DNA of 64,000 bases from NCBI RefSeq assembly GCF_029626155.1, contig NZ_JARUBL010000001.1:1178001-1242000 (forward strand), written 5' to 3'. The notes beneath the pieces were generated by a model. The model worked only from the letters and a program-made list of their open reading frames with translations, was not told the origin of the DNA and did no database searches. This document shows positions 7,320 to 16,499 of this stretch, in pieces. Position numbers and translations under genes: made by a program. The stretch's first letter is position 1, and the number at the start of each line of letters is the position of its first letter. The DNA comes from Solwaraspora sp. WMMD1047. GTDB lineage: Bacteria; Actinomycetota; Actinomycetes; Mycobacteriales; Micromonosporaceae.

Positions 7320-8570
7320 GTGTTGGAGACGTTGCGGGGGATCGGTGGCCTGGTGGACGAGGCCGCGCTCCGCGACGCGTGGGCGTTGCCGGAGGGTGAG
7401 CTGGTCGCGGCGTTGGAGGCGGTGCACGGCTTGGAGCAGCGGTTGACCGCGTTGCGGTTGGCGTTGGTGCGGGAGGTCGACGGACGCGGGGTCGCCACCA
7501 CCCACGGCGCCTCGTCCACGGCGGTGTGGCTGCGGGAGCGGCTGCGGATCTCCGGGAGCGCGGCCCGACGCGCAGTCGAGTTGGCCGCCGCGCTGGACGC
7601 CGCTCCGGCCGTGGTGGGCCACGCCCTGGCCGCCGCAACCATCAACGCCGAACAGGCCCGGGTGATCGTCGACATGGTGTCCGACCTACCCGCCACCGTG
7701 GGTGCCGAGGTGGTGGAGAAGGCGGCGCAGGCGCTTGTCGATCACAGCGTCCGGTTCGAGCCGTCGATCCTGCGCGGGTTGGGCCGGCGGATCCTGCACC
7801 ACGTCGCCCCCGACGTCGCCGAGCAGGCCGAGGCCGACGCGCTGCGCCGTGAGGAGGAACAGGCCCACCCACGTCGACACGTCAGCCTCTCCTCGCCCCG
7901 CGACGGGCGGGTACGGCTGACCGGGGTCCTGGACCTCGAAACCGCCGGGCTGCTGCACGCCGCACTGGACCCGCTGTGCGCCCCGACCGGTGACGGCGAC
8001 GACCGCAGCCCCGGACAGCGCCGCCACGACGCCCTGGCCGACGTATGCCGACTGGTGCTGCGGACCGGGCAGCTGCCCGCCTCCGGCGGCGACCGCCCAC
8101 AACTTGTCGTCACCATCGGCTACCACGCCCTCGTCCGGGAGATGGGCGCCGGCATGCTCGACACCGGCGCCGCACTCACCCCCGCCACCGTCCGCCGGCT
8201 GGCCTGCGACGCGCAGATCCTGCCCGCCGTCCTCGGCGGCAACGGCCAGGTCCTCGACGTGGGCCGGCAACGGCGGCTGTTCACCGGACCACTGCGCCGC
8301 GCCCTGACCCTGCGCGATGGCGGATGCGCCTTCCCCGGCTGCGACCGACCACCACGATGGTGCGACGGACACCACATCACCGCCTGGCACGACGGCGGCA
8401 CCACCACCCTCGACAACGCCGTCCTGATCTGCGGCTACCACCACCGCCTCATCCACACCGGCCAATGGCAAGTCCGCCTCGCGCCGGACGGACGTCCCGA
8501 ATTCATCCCACCCGCCTGGCTCGACCCCACCCAACTACCCCGCCGCAACCACTACCACCGACGAAACTGA
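7320..8570 (+). CDS. DUF222 / 13E12-repeat family protein with C-terminal HNH nuclease domain
   Basis: The 416-residue protein has an N-terminal helical DUF222 domain (about 10-300) and a C-terminal HNH zinc-containing nuclease signature. The signature reads CAFPGCDRPPRWCDGHH, then H, LDNAVLICGYHH and a final H. Such proteins are common, multi-copy and of unproven role in actinobacteria; the related REP13E12 elements of Mycobacterium host phage-related insertions. Three GTG codons occur at 7314, 7317 and 7320. TAGTCT at 7308-7313 lies 6 bases before 7320, so a leaderless start at 7320 is preferred. The last codons and stop lie inside an 18-bp tandem repeat. tRNA-Arg is adjacent on the other strand, a typical insertion neighbourhood. 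Confidence 0.8.
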   Translation: MLETLRGIGGLVDEAALRDAWALPEGELVAALEAVHGLEQRLTALRLALVREVDGRGVATTHGASSTAVWLRERLRISGSAARRAVELAAALDAAPAVVGHALAAATINAEQARVIVDMVSDLPATVGAEVVEKAAQALVDHSVRFEPSILRGLGRRILHHVAPDVAEQAEADALRREEEQAHPRRHVSLSSPRDGRVRLTGVLDLETAGLLHAALDPLCAPTGDGDDRSPGQRRHDALADVCRLVLRTGQLPASGGDRPQLVVTIGYHALVREMGAGMLDTGAALTPATVRRLACDAQILPAVLGGNGQVLDVGRQRRLFTGPLRRALTLRDGGCAFPGCDRPPRWCDGHHITAWHDGGTTTLDNAVLICGYHHRLIHTGQWQVRLAPDGRPEFIPPAWLDPTQLPRRNHYHRRN

Positions 8571-8624
8571 TACCACCGACGAAACTGATACCACCGACGA
8601 AACTGATACCACCGAAGCAACTGA
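8553..8624. repeat. 18-bp tandem repeat, four copies, spanning the stop of the DUF222-HNH gene
   Basis: The unit TACCACCGACGAAACTGA occurs at 8553-8570, 8571-8588 and 8589-8606, with a fourth copy at 8607-8624 bearing substitutions (GAAGCAACTGA). Each unit ends in TGA in the frame of the gene, and the first TGA (8568-8570) is its stop codon, so the array creates a series of in-frame stops. Confidence 0.9.
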
Positions 8625-8974
8625 ACCCCCACCCCTGGGGACGGACCGACACCCGGGGCCAGACCGCCACGGCCTCCCCGGTCCTCTCGCCGGAGGCGAC
8701 CCACATGCCGGGATGCTGCCCGTCGAGCCGGGCTCCCGGGGTGGGCCGGAGGTGGGTCAGGGTCGACGGGGGCGTCGGTGACCTTGGTTACCCGACATCG
8801 GCTCATCGGGCGTCGGTTCATCCGGTGTCGGCTGAGCGCGGAATGGACCCGGCGGCACCTACGGTGAACCGTGGAGGTCGACTCGGGCTCACTCGGTCCT
8901 GCCACCCGCCCGACAGTCCCGAGCAGGTCAGCGGAGCATCAACTGGGTCCGGCTGGTGGCTCACCGAAGGACGG

Positions 8975-9116
8975 GCCGTGCCGATCTGGGGGGCCGTACC
9001 GATCTGGGGGGCCGTGCCGATCTGGGGGATCGTGCCGATCTGGGGGATCGTGCCGATGGGGGGCCGTGCCGATCTGGGGGGCCGCGCCGCCCCGGGGGAA
9101 CGCGCCGCCCCGGGGG
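8975..9116. repeat. second 18-bp minisatellite, about eight units
   Basis: Units of the type GCCGTGCCGATCTGGGGG occur at 8975, 8993, 9011, 9029, 9047 (two bases short), 9063, 9081 and 9099. The last two are diverged to a GCCGCGCCGCCCCGGGGG type. The variation grades along the array, as expected from slippage and unequal exchange. Confidence 0.85.
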
Positions 9117-9128
9117 AACGGGTTTGTT

Positions 9129-9168
9129 GCCGGGGGTCCGTCGGCCGCGCCGCTGACGGACCCCCGGC
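9129..9168. terminator. strong 14-bp stem-loop after the IS630-derived gene
   Basis: A perfect 14-bp inverted repeat (arms 9129-9142 and 9155-9168, 12-base loop) begins directly beside the stop codon of the minus-strand gene ending at 9169. There is no T-tract. A hairpin abutting a stop codon between convergent genes is the usual terminator style in high-GC actinomycetes. Confidence 0.6.
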
Positions 9169-9846
9169 TCAGCGCCCGCAACTCGGCAGCGGGTGCAGGA
9201 TCAGGTGGGTGGGGAGCCGGCGCGGCCAGTCGACCTTGGCCCAGGAGTTGTCGACCACGACGTGGACCGTCCGGCCGGCGGCGCCGCTGAGCCGGATCAG
9301 GAAGTCGCGGGGGAGTCGGGTGTCGGGCGCGGCCGTGGTGACCATGAACTGGGTACGGCCGCGGATCGATTCGGCGGCGATGATGTCGGCTGCCGGGGTC
9401 AGCCCGTGCAGGCGGGTGCGGCCGATCCAGCAGACCTCCTCGTGCCGTTCGCGGGCCGACGCGACGATCGTCGGGTAGTCGTCGCGCATCCACCTGGCCA
9501 CCGCGTCCACGCAGAGGCCGCAGGCCCGGTCGGTGGGCTCGCGGGGGCCGAGTCCCCAGGCGAGCAGGTAGCCGCCGACGTCGCCGGGCTGGATCGCCAG
9601 GTCGAAGCGGCGCCGGATCAGCGCGGCCACGCTCTCCCGGGACCAGAGTTCCTCGCCGAACCCGCACTCGTCCGGATGGGTGCCGCGGAGCAGATCGATC
9701 AGCTCCAGTTCCTGGGCCCGGCTGAGCGGGCCGCGATCGGCCTGCTCCGGGTGCCGGACCGCGGCGACCGCGCTGTCGCCGCCGATCGTGTTGCGTCGGC
9801 ACCAGGAGGTGACCGACCGTCGTGTGTCGCCGAGTAGAACCACCAC
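9169..9846 (-). CDS. IS630/Tc1-like transposase-derived winged-helix protein, catalytically degenerate
   Basis: Residues about 40-110 match the winged helix-turn-helix of IS630 transposases (LWSRESVAALIRRRF, then GYLLAWGLGPREPTDRA). The C-terminal part retains the outline of the DDE domain, ending HVVVDNSW, then LILHPLP, where active enzymes have DN..H and LPPYSPxLNPIE. The first catalytic Asp segment reads EVCWIG, with no DE pair, and the terminal Glu region is absent. The 225-residue protein is therefore unlikely to transpose. It could be a remnant or a domesticated DNA-binding protein. No terminal inverted repeats or target duplication were recognised. The start at GTG 9846 is uncertain. 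A strong hairpin follows the stop. Confidence 0.6.
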   Translation of the reverse strand: MVVLLGDTRRSVTSWCRRNTIGGDSAVAAVRHPEQADRGPLSRAQELELIDLLRGTHPDECGFGEELWSRESVAALIRRRFDLAIQPGDVGGYLLAWGLGPREPTDRACGLCVDAVARWMRDDYPTIVASARERHEEVCWIGRTRLHGLTPAADIIAAESIRGRTQFMVTTAAPDTRLPRDFLIRLSGAAGRTVHVVVDNSWAKVDWPRRLPTHLILHPLPSCGR

Positions 9847-10042
9847 GTCAGGGACAACGACGACTAATCATGAAGCGTCACGCTATGTCGGTAGAAACCG
9901 GACTTAAGTCTGTAGTCGGACAAAGACGCCCCGCCCCGGTCGGCATGACCGGGTGGCGGTGTGGTCGAAGAGAGCGGGCGGCCGCCGCGGCCGTTCGGCG
10001 CCCAGCCGTGACGGCTCTGGTGGTCAGCCCCGGCTCTGGTGG

Positions 10043-10714
10043 TCAGCCTTGCAGCCGGGCCAGCAGCATCTGGAGGGTGTTCAGCTCGCTCTGCTGGGTG
10101 CGCTTCATGGTCAGCGCCACCTCGCGAACCTCGTCGTTGCCGCTGACCTCCAGCAGCGCGTCGGCCATGTGCACGCCGCCCAGGTGGTGGTCGCGCATCA
10201 GCTCCAGGAACATGATGTCCAGCTCCGGGCCGGTGGTGTTGTGCAGGGCGGTCATCTCCTCGGCGGTGGCCATGCCGGGCATCAGGCCGGCCTCCGAGAC
10301 CATCTCAGGGCCGCCGGGCATCCACTCCATCGGCGGGCCGGACCGGGTCGGCGTCACGTTCCAGGTGCGGAGCCAGGTCTGCATCACCCCGATGTCGCCC
10401 TGCTGCGACGCGGCGATGTCCATCCCCAGCTGGCGTACCTCGCCGTCGGTGGCCGCGTCGAACGCCCGCAGCCCCATCTCCACCGCCTGGGCGTGGTGCG
10501 TGGTCATGTCCCGGGCGAAGCCCGCCTCGGCCGAGTCGGTGCCCGGCTGCGTCAACTGCGGGGTGAGCCAGCCGCCCGCGTACCCGAGCAGGAGTCCGAC
10601 CACGACGGCGACCGTGAGGCCGACGAACCCGAACCGGCGACCCGGCCGCTGCCCGACCGCCGCCTCGTTGTGCTGCTCGTCGTGCTGTTCCCTGGTCACC
10701 ACCGAGGTCTCCAT
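10043..10714 (-). CDS. DUF305 family membrane-anchored protein
   Basis: This 223-residue protein has a short cytoplasmic N-terminus, one transmembrane segment at about 31-52 (FVGLTVAVVVGLLLGYAGGW) and an extracytoplasmic DUF305 domain of ferritin-like helices. The domain has two His-rich signatures, FARDMTTHHAQAVEM and MRDHHLGGVHMA. DUF305 proteins are often linked to copper handling, but the function is unproven. The start at 10714 has GGGGAG 4 bases upstream; the frame extends to 10804 without a ribosome site. The DUF3105 gene lies upstream on the same strand with about 185 bases between, so the pair may be an operon. Methionine is abundant (MPGMATAEEM, MEWMPGGPEM), compatible with metal contact; this is inference. 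Confidence 0.85.
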   Translation of the reverse strand: METSVVTREQHDEQHNEAAVGQRPGRRFGFVGLTVAVVVGLLLGYAGGWLTPQLTQPGTDSAEAGFARDMTTHHAQAVEMGLRAFDAATDGEVRQLGMDIAASQQGDIGVMQTWLRTWNVTPTRSGPPMEWMPGGPEMVSEAGLMPGMATAEEMTALHNTTGPELDIMFLELMRDHHLGGVHMADALLEVSGNDEVREVALTMKRTQQSELNTLQMLLARLQG

Positions 10715-10899
10715 GGCTCTCCCCAACCTGTCGCGGACCGGACCTTGTTCCCCATACTGCCGCGCCGGACGCCGCGCCGCCCGGGCCATAGGTCCCGGGA
10801 CCAACCGGAACCCGGAAAAACCGGGAACCCGGCGGACCAGGACCCGAAAACGGTACGGGGGGAGCCGACCGACTCCCCCCGGGATACCGCCTACCGCTG

Positions 10900-11832
10900 T
10901 CAGCCCTGCTGTTGCTGCTGCTGGATGTCACGCGGGGTGGTGCCGGTGGCGGTGATGCCACCCGAGCAGAGCGCCGTCGGGCCCTCGATCGAGGCGTTCA
11001 CCCGCAGCGCCGAGATGAAGTCGTCGATCCGGCCGTCGCTGGCGTTGTCGACCTTGAGCTGGTAGCCCCACGCCTGCAGCGAGATCGGCTTGTCCAGGCC
11101 CTCGAACGGGCTCATGAACAGCTTCTCGGTGCCGCGCACCTTGCTGGCCAGCGTCTCCACCTGGTCGGCGGCGAGGTCCGGGCGGTAGGTGATCCAGACC
11201 GCGCCGTGCTCCAGGCTGTGCACCGCGTGCTCGCTGGCGATCGGCGCCTCGTAGACGTCGCCCATGCAGTTCTGCCAGGTCGCGTTGTGCTGGCCGGCGA
11301 CCGGCGGGGTGACCGTGTACTCGATGGGGCCGCTCTGGTGGTTACCGCCGGCCATCAGCTCCGGGTCCGACTCGCGGAAGTTCGAGATGCCGTCGATGTC
11401 CGAGGCGCGGTCCTCCCAAGACCGGGCGCCCTGGTAGACGGCGAACGCGCCGTATCCGACGATGCCCACCGCGAGCACCCCGACGGCGACGAACAGGGCG
11501 ATCGGGCCCCAGGCCCGCTCCTGGCTGACCTTGACCGGCTTGACCGGCTTACGGGGCCCCTTGCTGCCCCCACCGGACCGGGCCGCGCCCGGCTTGCCGG
11601 CGGGCTTGCCGGCCGCCGGCTTGGCTCCCGCCGGCTTGCCGCCCGCGGCCGGCTTGGCCGCTGGCTTGGCCGCCGCCGCCGGCTTGGCAGCCGCCGGCTT
11701 CGCGCCCGCCGCCGGCTTGTTGCGGGCCGCGGGCGTCTTGGCCTCGGTGGCCGTCTTGCCGCCCGGAGCCTTCTTGCCGGTGCTGACCACGGACGGACGG
11801 CGCTGGTCGCCACTCGGAGTACTGATGCTCAC
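10900..11832 (-). CDS. DUF3105 membrane protein with long Lys/Ala/Pro linker
   Basis: The 310-residue protein starts at GTG 11832, with GAGG 6 bases upstream. Residues about 15-95 are a low-complexity KPAA/GAKP linker. A transmembrane segment follows at about 115-140. The outer domain is DUF3105, marked by the NHQSGPIEYTV, QNCMGDVYEAPI and EHAVHSLEHGAVWITY segments with conserved histidines. It ends in a run of glutamines encoded by a CTG/CAG run near 10905-10925. DUF3105 has no settled function; its neighbour here is DUF305, which also has histidine clusters outside the membrane. It is transcribed away from argS, with about 100 bases between the two starts. Confidence 0.85.
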   Translation of the reverse strand: MSISTPSGDQRRPSVVSTGKKAPGGKTATEAKTPAARNKPAAGAKPAAAKPAAAAKPAAKPAAGGKPAGAKPAAGKPAGKPGAARSGGGSKGPRKPVKPVKVSQERAWGPIALFVAVGVLAVGIVGYGAFAVYQGARSWEDRASDIDGISNFRESDPELMAGGNHQSGPIEYTVTPPVAGQHNATWQNCMGDVYEAPIASEHAVHSLEHGAVWITYRPDLAADQVETLASKVRGTEKLFMSPFEGLDKPISLQAWGYQLKVDNASDGRIDDFISALRVNASIEGPTALCSGGITATGTTPRDIQQQQQQG

Positions 11833-11930
11833 TGATGCCTCGTCAGGTCGGGTCGGTCGGGGGTCAGGCGGGTCACGCAGGCGCAAGGGTCACCGCCGAG
11901 TGCCCGAGTCTACCCCGGTAACATGCGCAA

Positions 11931-13595
11931 GTGACTCCCGCCAAACTCGCCGAGGTCGTCAGCGCCGCTGCCCGGGCCGTCTTCACCGCCCGTGGGCTTG
12001 ATCAATCCGTCCTGCCCGAGACGGTGAGCCTGGAGCGACCGCGCAATCCCGAGCACGGCGACTACGCCTCCACGCTGGCGTTGCAGCTGGCCAAGCGGGT
12101 CGGGGTGGCACCCCGGGAGCTGGCCGGCGCGCTCGCCGAGGAGCTGGCCGCCGCTGCCGGGGTCAAATCGGTCGACATCGCCGGGCCCGGGTTCCTCAAC
12201 ATCCGGCTCGACGCGGCCGCCGCCGGGCAGCTCGCCCGCGTCGTGGTCGAGGCCGGTGACTCCTACGGCCGCAGCGACCGGCTCGCCGGTCAGACCATCA
12301 ACCTGGAGTTCGTCTCGGCCAACCCCACCGGTCCCGTGCACATCGGCGGGGTGCGGTGGGCGGCCGTCGGTGACGCCCTGGCCCGGCTGCTGAGGGCCAC
12401 CGGCGCGCGGGTCACCACCGAGTACTACTTCAACGACGCCGGCTCCCAGATCGACCGGTTCGCCCGGTCCCTACTCGCCGCCGCCTTGGGCCAACCCGTC
12501 CCCGAGGACGGCTACGCCGGGGCGTACATCGACGACATCGTCCGGGAGGTGCTGGCCCGCCGGCCCGACGTGCTGGCGCAGGACGAGGCCGCCGCCCAGG
12601 AGATCTTCCGGGTCGAGGGCGTCGCGCTGATGTTCGACGAGATCCGCTCGACGCTCGACCAGTTCGGGGTCCGGTTCGACGTCTACTTCAACGAGAAGGA
12701 CCTGCACGACCGGGGCGAGCTCCACGGGGCGCTGACCCGGCTGCGGGAGCAGGGCAACGTGTACGAGTCCGACGGCGCGGTCTGGCTGCGGACCACCGAC
12801 TTCGGCGACGACAAGGACCGGGTGCTGGTCCGCTCCTCCGGCGACTGGACCTACTTCGCCGCCGACTGCGCCTACTACCTGGACAAGCGGGAGCGCGGCT
12901 TCGACCGGGTCGTGATCATGCTCGGTGCCGACCATCACGGCTATCTCGGCCGGATGCGGGCGATGGCCGCCTGCTTCGGCGACGACCCCGACACCCACCT
13001 GGAGATCCTGATCGGCCAGCTCGTCAACCTGGTCCGCGACGGGGAGCCGGTCCGGATGTCGAAGCGGGCCGGCACCGTGGTCAACCTGGAGGACCTGACC
13101 GAGGCGATCGGGGTGGACGCGGCCCGGTACGCGCTGGCCCGCTACTCCAGCGACTCGCCGATCGACATCGACATCGAGCTGTGGACCCGGGCCACCCGCG
13201 ACAACCCGGTCTACTACGTGCAGTACGTCGCCGCCCGGACCGCGAGCGTCGGGCGCAACGCCGACGAGGTGGGGCTGAACCGGGGCGACGCGGAGGCGTT
13301 CCGCCCCGAGCTGCTCGACCACGAGCGGGAGAACGACCTGCTCAAGTCGCTCGGCGAGTTCCCCGCCGTGGTGGCCACCGCCGCCGAGCTGCGCGAACCG
13401 CACCGGGTGGCCCGCTACCTGGAGGACCTGGCCGGCACCTACCACCGGTTCTACGACAGCTGCCGGATCCTGCCGCGCGGCGACGAGGAGCCCACCGACC
13501 TGCACCGGGCCCGGCTCTGGCTCAACGACGCCACCCGCACCGTGATCGCCAACGGGCTCACCCTGCTCGGCGTCAGCGCACCGGAACGGATGTGA
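11931..13595 (+). CDS. argS: arginyl-tRNA synthetase
   Basis: The 554-residue class I synthetase charges tRNA-Arg with arginine. Visible features are the N-terminal additional domain, the nucleotide-binding signature as [10 protein letters not shown] near residue 130 (HIGG instead of HIGH), [20 protein letters not shown] in the KMSKS position, and a C-terminal DALR anticodon domain ending ISAPERM-like. HIGG and MSKR variants are normal for actinobacterial ArgS. The GTG at 11931 is preceded by TAACAT (11919-11924) with 6 bases between and no ribosome site, so the message is probably leaderless. lysA follows after 37 bases. argS-lysA-hom order is conserved in actinobacteria. Confidence 0.97.
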   Translation: MTPAKLAEVVSAAARAVFTARGLDQSVLPETVSLERPRNPEHGDYASTLALQLAKRVGVAPRELAGALAEELAAAAGVKSVDIAGPGFLNIRLDAAAAGQLARVVVEAGDSYGRSDRLAGQTINLEFVSANPTGPVHIGGVRWAAVGDALARLLRATGARVTTEYYFNDAGSQIDRFARSLLAAALGQPVPEDGYAGAYIDDIVREVLARRPDVLAQDEAAAQEIFRVEGVALMFDEIRSTLDQFGVRFDVYFNEKDLHDRGELHGALTRLREQGNVYESDGAVWLRTTDFGDDKDRVLVRSSGDWTYFAADCAYYLDKRERGFDRVVIMLGADHHGYLGRMRAMAACFGDDPDTHLEILIGQLVNLVRDGEPVRMSKRAGTVVNLEDLTEAIGVDAARYALARYSSDSPIDIDIELWTRATRDNPVYYVQYVAARTASVGRNADEVGLNRGDAEAFRPELLDHERENDLLKSLGEFPAVVATAAELREPHRVARYLEDLAGTYHRFYDSCRILPRGDEEPTDLHRARLWLNDATRTVIANGLTLLGVSAPERM

Positions 13596-13632
13596 GCGGG
13601 GCGGGCGCGGTGGCGCGCGGAGGGCGGGTCTG

Positions 13633-15018
13633 ATGCGGGCGCACGAGGCGGGCGCCCTGCACGGCGAGCTGGGCGCGGGCGGGCCGGGCTGGCTGCGTAC
13701 CCCCGACGACGTCAACGCCCTGGTGCCGCAGCTGTGGCCGCGCGGCGTCGCGCGAGCCGCCGACGGCGCCCTCGCCGTCGGCGGCCTCGGCGTCCGCGCC
13801 ATCGCCGAGGAGTTCGGTACGCCGGCGTACGTGCTCGACGAGGACGACCTGCGCTCCCGCTGCCGGGAGTTCCGGGCCGCCTTCCCCGACGAGGACATCT
13901 ACTACGCCGGCAAGGCGTTCCTCTGCCGCGCGGTCGTCAAGATCATCGCGGAGGAAGGGCTGCATCTGGACGTCTGCACCGGCGGGGAGCTGGCCGTCGC
14001 GCTGTCCGCCGGGATGCCGCCGGAGCGGATCGGCTTCCACGGCAACAACAAGTCGATGAGCGAACTGACCCGGGCCGTCGACGCGCGCGTCGGACGGATC
14101 ATCGTCGACTCGTTCACCGAGATCGACCGGCTCACCGCGCTGGCCCGCGAGCGCGGTGTGCGGCCCCGGGTGCTGGTCCGGGTCACCGTCGGCGTGGAGG
14201 CGCACACCCACGAGTTCATCGCCACCGCGCACGAGGACCAGAAGTTCGGCTTCTCGCTGGCCGGCGGCGCCGCCTTCCAGGCCGCCGTCAAGATCCTCGA
14301 CGAGGACGTGCTGGAGCTGCGCGGCCTGCACTCGCACATCGGCTCACAGATCTTCGACACCAGCGGCTTCGAGGTCTCGGCCCGCCGGGTGCTCGCCCTG
14401 CAGGCCCAGCTCCGCGACGCCCGCGGCGTCGAGCTGCCCGAGCTGGACCTCGGCGGCGGCTTCGGCATCGCCTACACCACCAGCGACGACCCGGCGCCCC
14501 CGCACGACCTGGCCAAGCGGCTCGACAAGATCGTGGACGGGGAGTGCGCCGCGCTGAAACTGACCGTGCCGCACCTCTCCATCGAGCCCGGCCGGGCCAT
14601 CATCGGCCCGGCGGTCTTCACCCTCTACCAGGTCGGCACCGTCAAGGACGTCGACGGCCTGCGCAGCTACGTCAGCGTCGACGGCGGGATGAGCGACAAC
14701 ATCCGCACCGCCCTCTACGACGCCTCCTACTCGGCCACCATCGCCTCCCGCGCCTCGGCCGCCGGCCCGATCCTGGCCCGGGTGGTGGGAAAGCACTGTG
14801 AGTCCGGGGACATCGTGGTGAAGGATGAATTCCTGCCCGCCGACGTGCAGCCCGGAGATCTTCTCGCGGTGCCCGGCACCGGCGCGTACTGCCGCAGCAT
14901 GGCCAGCAACTACAACCACGTACCGCGGCCACCGGTGGTCGCGGTCCGCGACGGCCAGGCCCGGGTGATCGTACGCCGGGAGACCGAAGACGATCTGCTC
15001 GCATTGGATGTGGGATGA
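13633..15018 (+). CDS. lysA: diaminopimelate decarboxylase
   Basis: The 461-residue PLP enzyme converts meso-diaminopimelate to L-lysine and CO2. The PLP lysine lies in YYAGKAFLCR. The HSHIGSQ and ELDLGGGFGI segments bind the phosphate and substrate, and the C-terminal CESGDI and YCRSMASNYN segments complete the fold-type III barrel and beta domain. The start at ATG 13633 has GGAGGG 8 bases upstream. The stop overlaps the hom start by 4 bases (ATGA at 15015-15018), indicating translational coupling. It is part of the aspartate-family block lysA-hom-thrC. Confidence 0.97.
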   Translation: MRAHEAGALHGELGAGGPGWLRTPDDVNALVPQLWPRGVARAADGALAVGGLGVRAIAEEFGTPAYVLDEDDLRSRCREFRAAFPDEDIYYAGKAFLCRAVVKIIAEEGLHLDVCTGGELAVALSAGMPPERIGFHGNNKSMSELTRAVDARVGRIIVDSFTEIDRLTALARERGVRPRVLVRVTVGVEAHTHEFIATAHEDQKFGFSLAGGAAFQAAVKILDEDVLELRGLHSHIGSQIFDTSGFEVSARRVLALQAQLRDARGVELPELDLGGGFGIAYTTSDDPAPPHDLAKRLDKIVDGECAALKLTVPHLSIEPGRAIIGPAVFTLYQVGTVKDVDGLRSYVSVDGGMSDNIRTALYDASYSATIASRASAAGPILARVVGKHCESGDIVVKDEFLPADVQPGDLLAVPGTGAYCRSMASNYNHVPRPPVVAVRDGQARVIVRRETEDDLLALDVG

Positions 15019-16352
15019 CGACGACACAGCATCGCCCGGTACGGCTCGCCCTGCTCGGCTGCGGCACGGTCGGCGCCGAGGTGGTCCGGCTGCTGCACGA
15101 CCAGGCCGCCGACCTGGCCGCCCGGGTCGGCGCCCCGCTGGAGATCGCCGGCATCGCCGTCCGCCGGGCCGGCCGCGACCGCGGCGGGTTGCCGGTCGAC
15201 CCGGCGCTGTTCACCACCGACGCGCTCGGCCTGGTCAAGCGCGACGACGTGGACGTGGTGGTCGAGGTCGTCGGCGGCATCGAACCGGCCCGGGGCTGGC
15301 TGGTCGAGGCGCTGCGGGCCGGCAAGAGCGTGGTCACCGCCAACAAGGCGCTGCTCGCCGAGGACGGCGGCACCCTGCACGACGCCGCCGCCGAGGGCGG
15401 CGCCGACCTGTTCTACGAGGCCTCCGTGGCCGGGGCGATCCCGTTGCTGCGGCCGCTGCGCGAGTCGCTGCACGGCGACACGATCACCCGGGTCACCGGC
15501 ATCGTCAACGGCACCACCAACTTCATCCTCTCCGCGATGGACGCCACCGGCGCCGGCTTCACCGAGGCCCTCGACGAGGCCACCGAACTCGGCTACGCCG
15601 AGGCCGACCCGACCGCCGACGTGGAGGGCTTCGACGCCGCCGCCAAGGCCGCCATCCTCGCCTCGCTCGCCTTCCACAGCCGGGTCACCGCCGCCGACGT
15701 GCACCGCGAGGGGATCACCGAGGTCACCGCCGCCGACATGGCCAGCGCCCAGGCGATGGGCTGCACCATCAAGCTGCTCTGCATCGCCTCCCGGGGGCCG
15801 GACTCCACCGGCGCCGACTCGGTGAGCGTCCGGGTGCACCCGGCGATGATCCCGCGCAGCCACCCGCTGGCCAGCGTCGGCGACGCCTTCAACGCCGTCT
15901 TCGTGGAGGCCGAGGCCGCCGGTCAGCTGATGTTCTACGGCCGCGGGGCCGGCGGGGCGCCTACCGCCAGCGCGGTGCTCGGCGACGTGGTGGCGGTGGC
16001 CCGCAACCGGCTCGCCGGGGTCCGCTCGGCCAGCGAGTCGTCGTACGCGGCGCTGCCGGTGCGGCCGATGGGGGAGGCGGTCACCCGCTACCACATCAGC
16101 CTCGACGTCGCCGACCGCGCGGGCGTGCTCGCCACCGTCGCGAACGTCTTCGCCTCGCACGGGGTCTCCATCGCCACCGTGCGGCAGGCCAGCGCCCCGG
16201 GCGGTACCCCCGGCGGGGGCGACGACGCCATCCTGGTGGTGGTCACTCACGCCGCCCCGGACGCCGCGCTGGCCGCCACCGTCGAACAGCTGCGCACCCT
16301 GGACATCGTCCGGTCGATCGCCAGCGTGCTGCGGGTCGAGGGCACCGGCTGA
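15015..16352 (+). CDS. hom: homoserine dehydrogenase
   Basis: This 445-residue NAD(P)-dependent enzyme reduces aspartate semialdehyde to homoserine. Features are the Rossmann motif GCGTVGAEV near the N-terminus, VTANKALLAEDG, the catalytic domain with GIVNGTTNFIL and GYAEADPTADVEG, and a C-terminal ACT domain from about residue 360 (YHISLDVADRAGVLATVANVF). In relatives the ACT domain gives feedback inhibition by threonine. The start overlaps lysA by 4 bases. thrC follows after about 150 bases. Confidence 0.97.
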   Translation: MTTTQHRPVRLALLGCGTVGAEVVRLLHDQAADLAARVGAPLEIAGIAVRRAGRDRGGLPVDPALFTTDALGLVKRDDVDVVVEVVGGIEPARGWLVEALRAGKSVVTANKALLAEDGGTLHDAAAEGGADLFYEASVAGAIPLLRPLRESLHGDTITRVTGIVNGTTNFILSAMDATGAGFTEALDEATELGYAEADPTADVEGFDAAAKAAILASLAFHSRVTAADVHREGITEVTAADMASAQAMGCTIKLLCIASRGPDSTGADSVSVRVHPAMIPRSHPLASVGDAFNAVFVEAEAAGQLMFYGRGAGGAPTASAVLGDVVAVARNRLAGVRSASESSYAALPVRPMGEAVTRYHISLDVADRAGVLATVANVFASHGVSIATVRQASAPGGTPGGGDDAILVVVTHAAPDAALAATVEQLRTLDIVRSIASVLRVEGTG

Positions 16353-16499
16353 CCGGCGGTGTCCCGGTAGGTGGGTTGCGGCGGAGGCGGGCTGGCCGGC
16401 GAGCCGGCATTGCGGCAGGCTGTGCGGGTGGCGCCGGAGCGCGTGCGGCGATCTTCCAGAGCGCGTGCGGCCATCGCCGAGAGGCACGAGGAGAGCGAC

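Larger units (their letters stand above)
8571..9168. other. gene-free, repeat-rich stretch between convergent genes
   Basis: No protein is convincing across these roughly 600 bases. Contents are the end of the 18-bp array (to 8624), unique sequence to 8974, a second 18-bp array (8975-9116), and a strong hairpin at 9129-9168. A long frame that crosses it is a repetitive shadow that also runs antisense to the flanking genes. Confidence 0.5.

Noticed and set aside
8553-9116. CRISPR array
   Set aside because: Repeat units are directly adjacent without spacers, are 18 bp long and code-like, and no cas gene is in the window.
8045-9478. A 477-codon plus-strand frame containing AVPIWG repeats
   Set aside because: It begins inside the DUF222-HNH gene in another frame, crosses the minisatellite and runs antisense into the IS630-derived gene. 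The repeats only reflect the 18-bp array, and no ribosome site or family was found.
7119-9846. Integrative element inserted at tRNA-Arg
   Set aside because: A DUF222-HNH gene and an IS630 relic lie next to the tRNA, but there is no integrase and no direct repeat of the tRNA 3' end was noticed.
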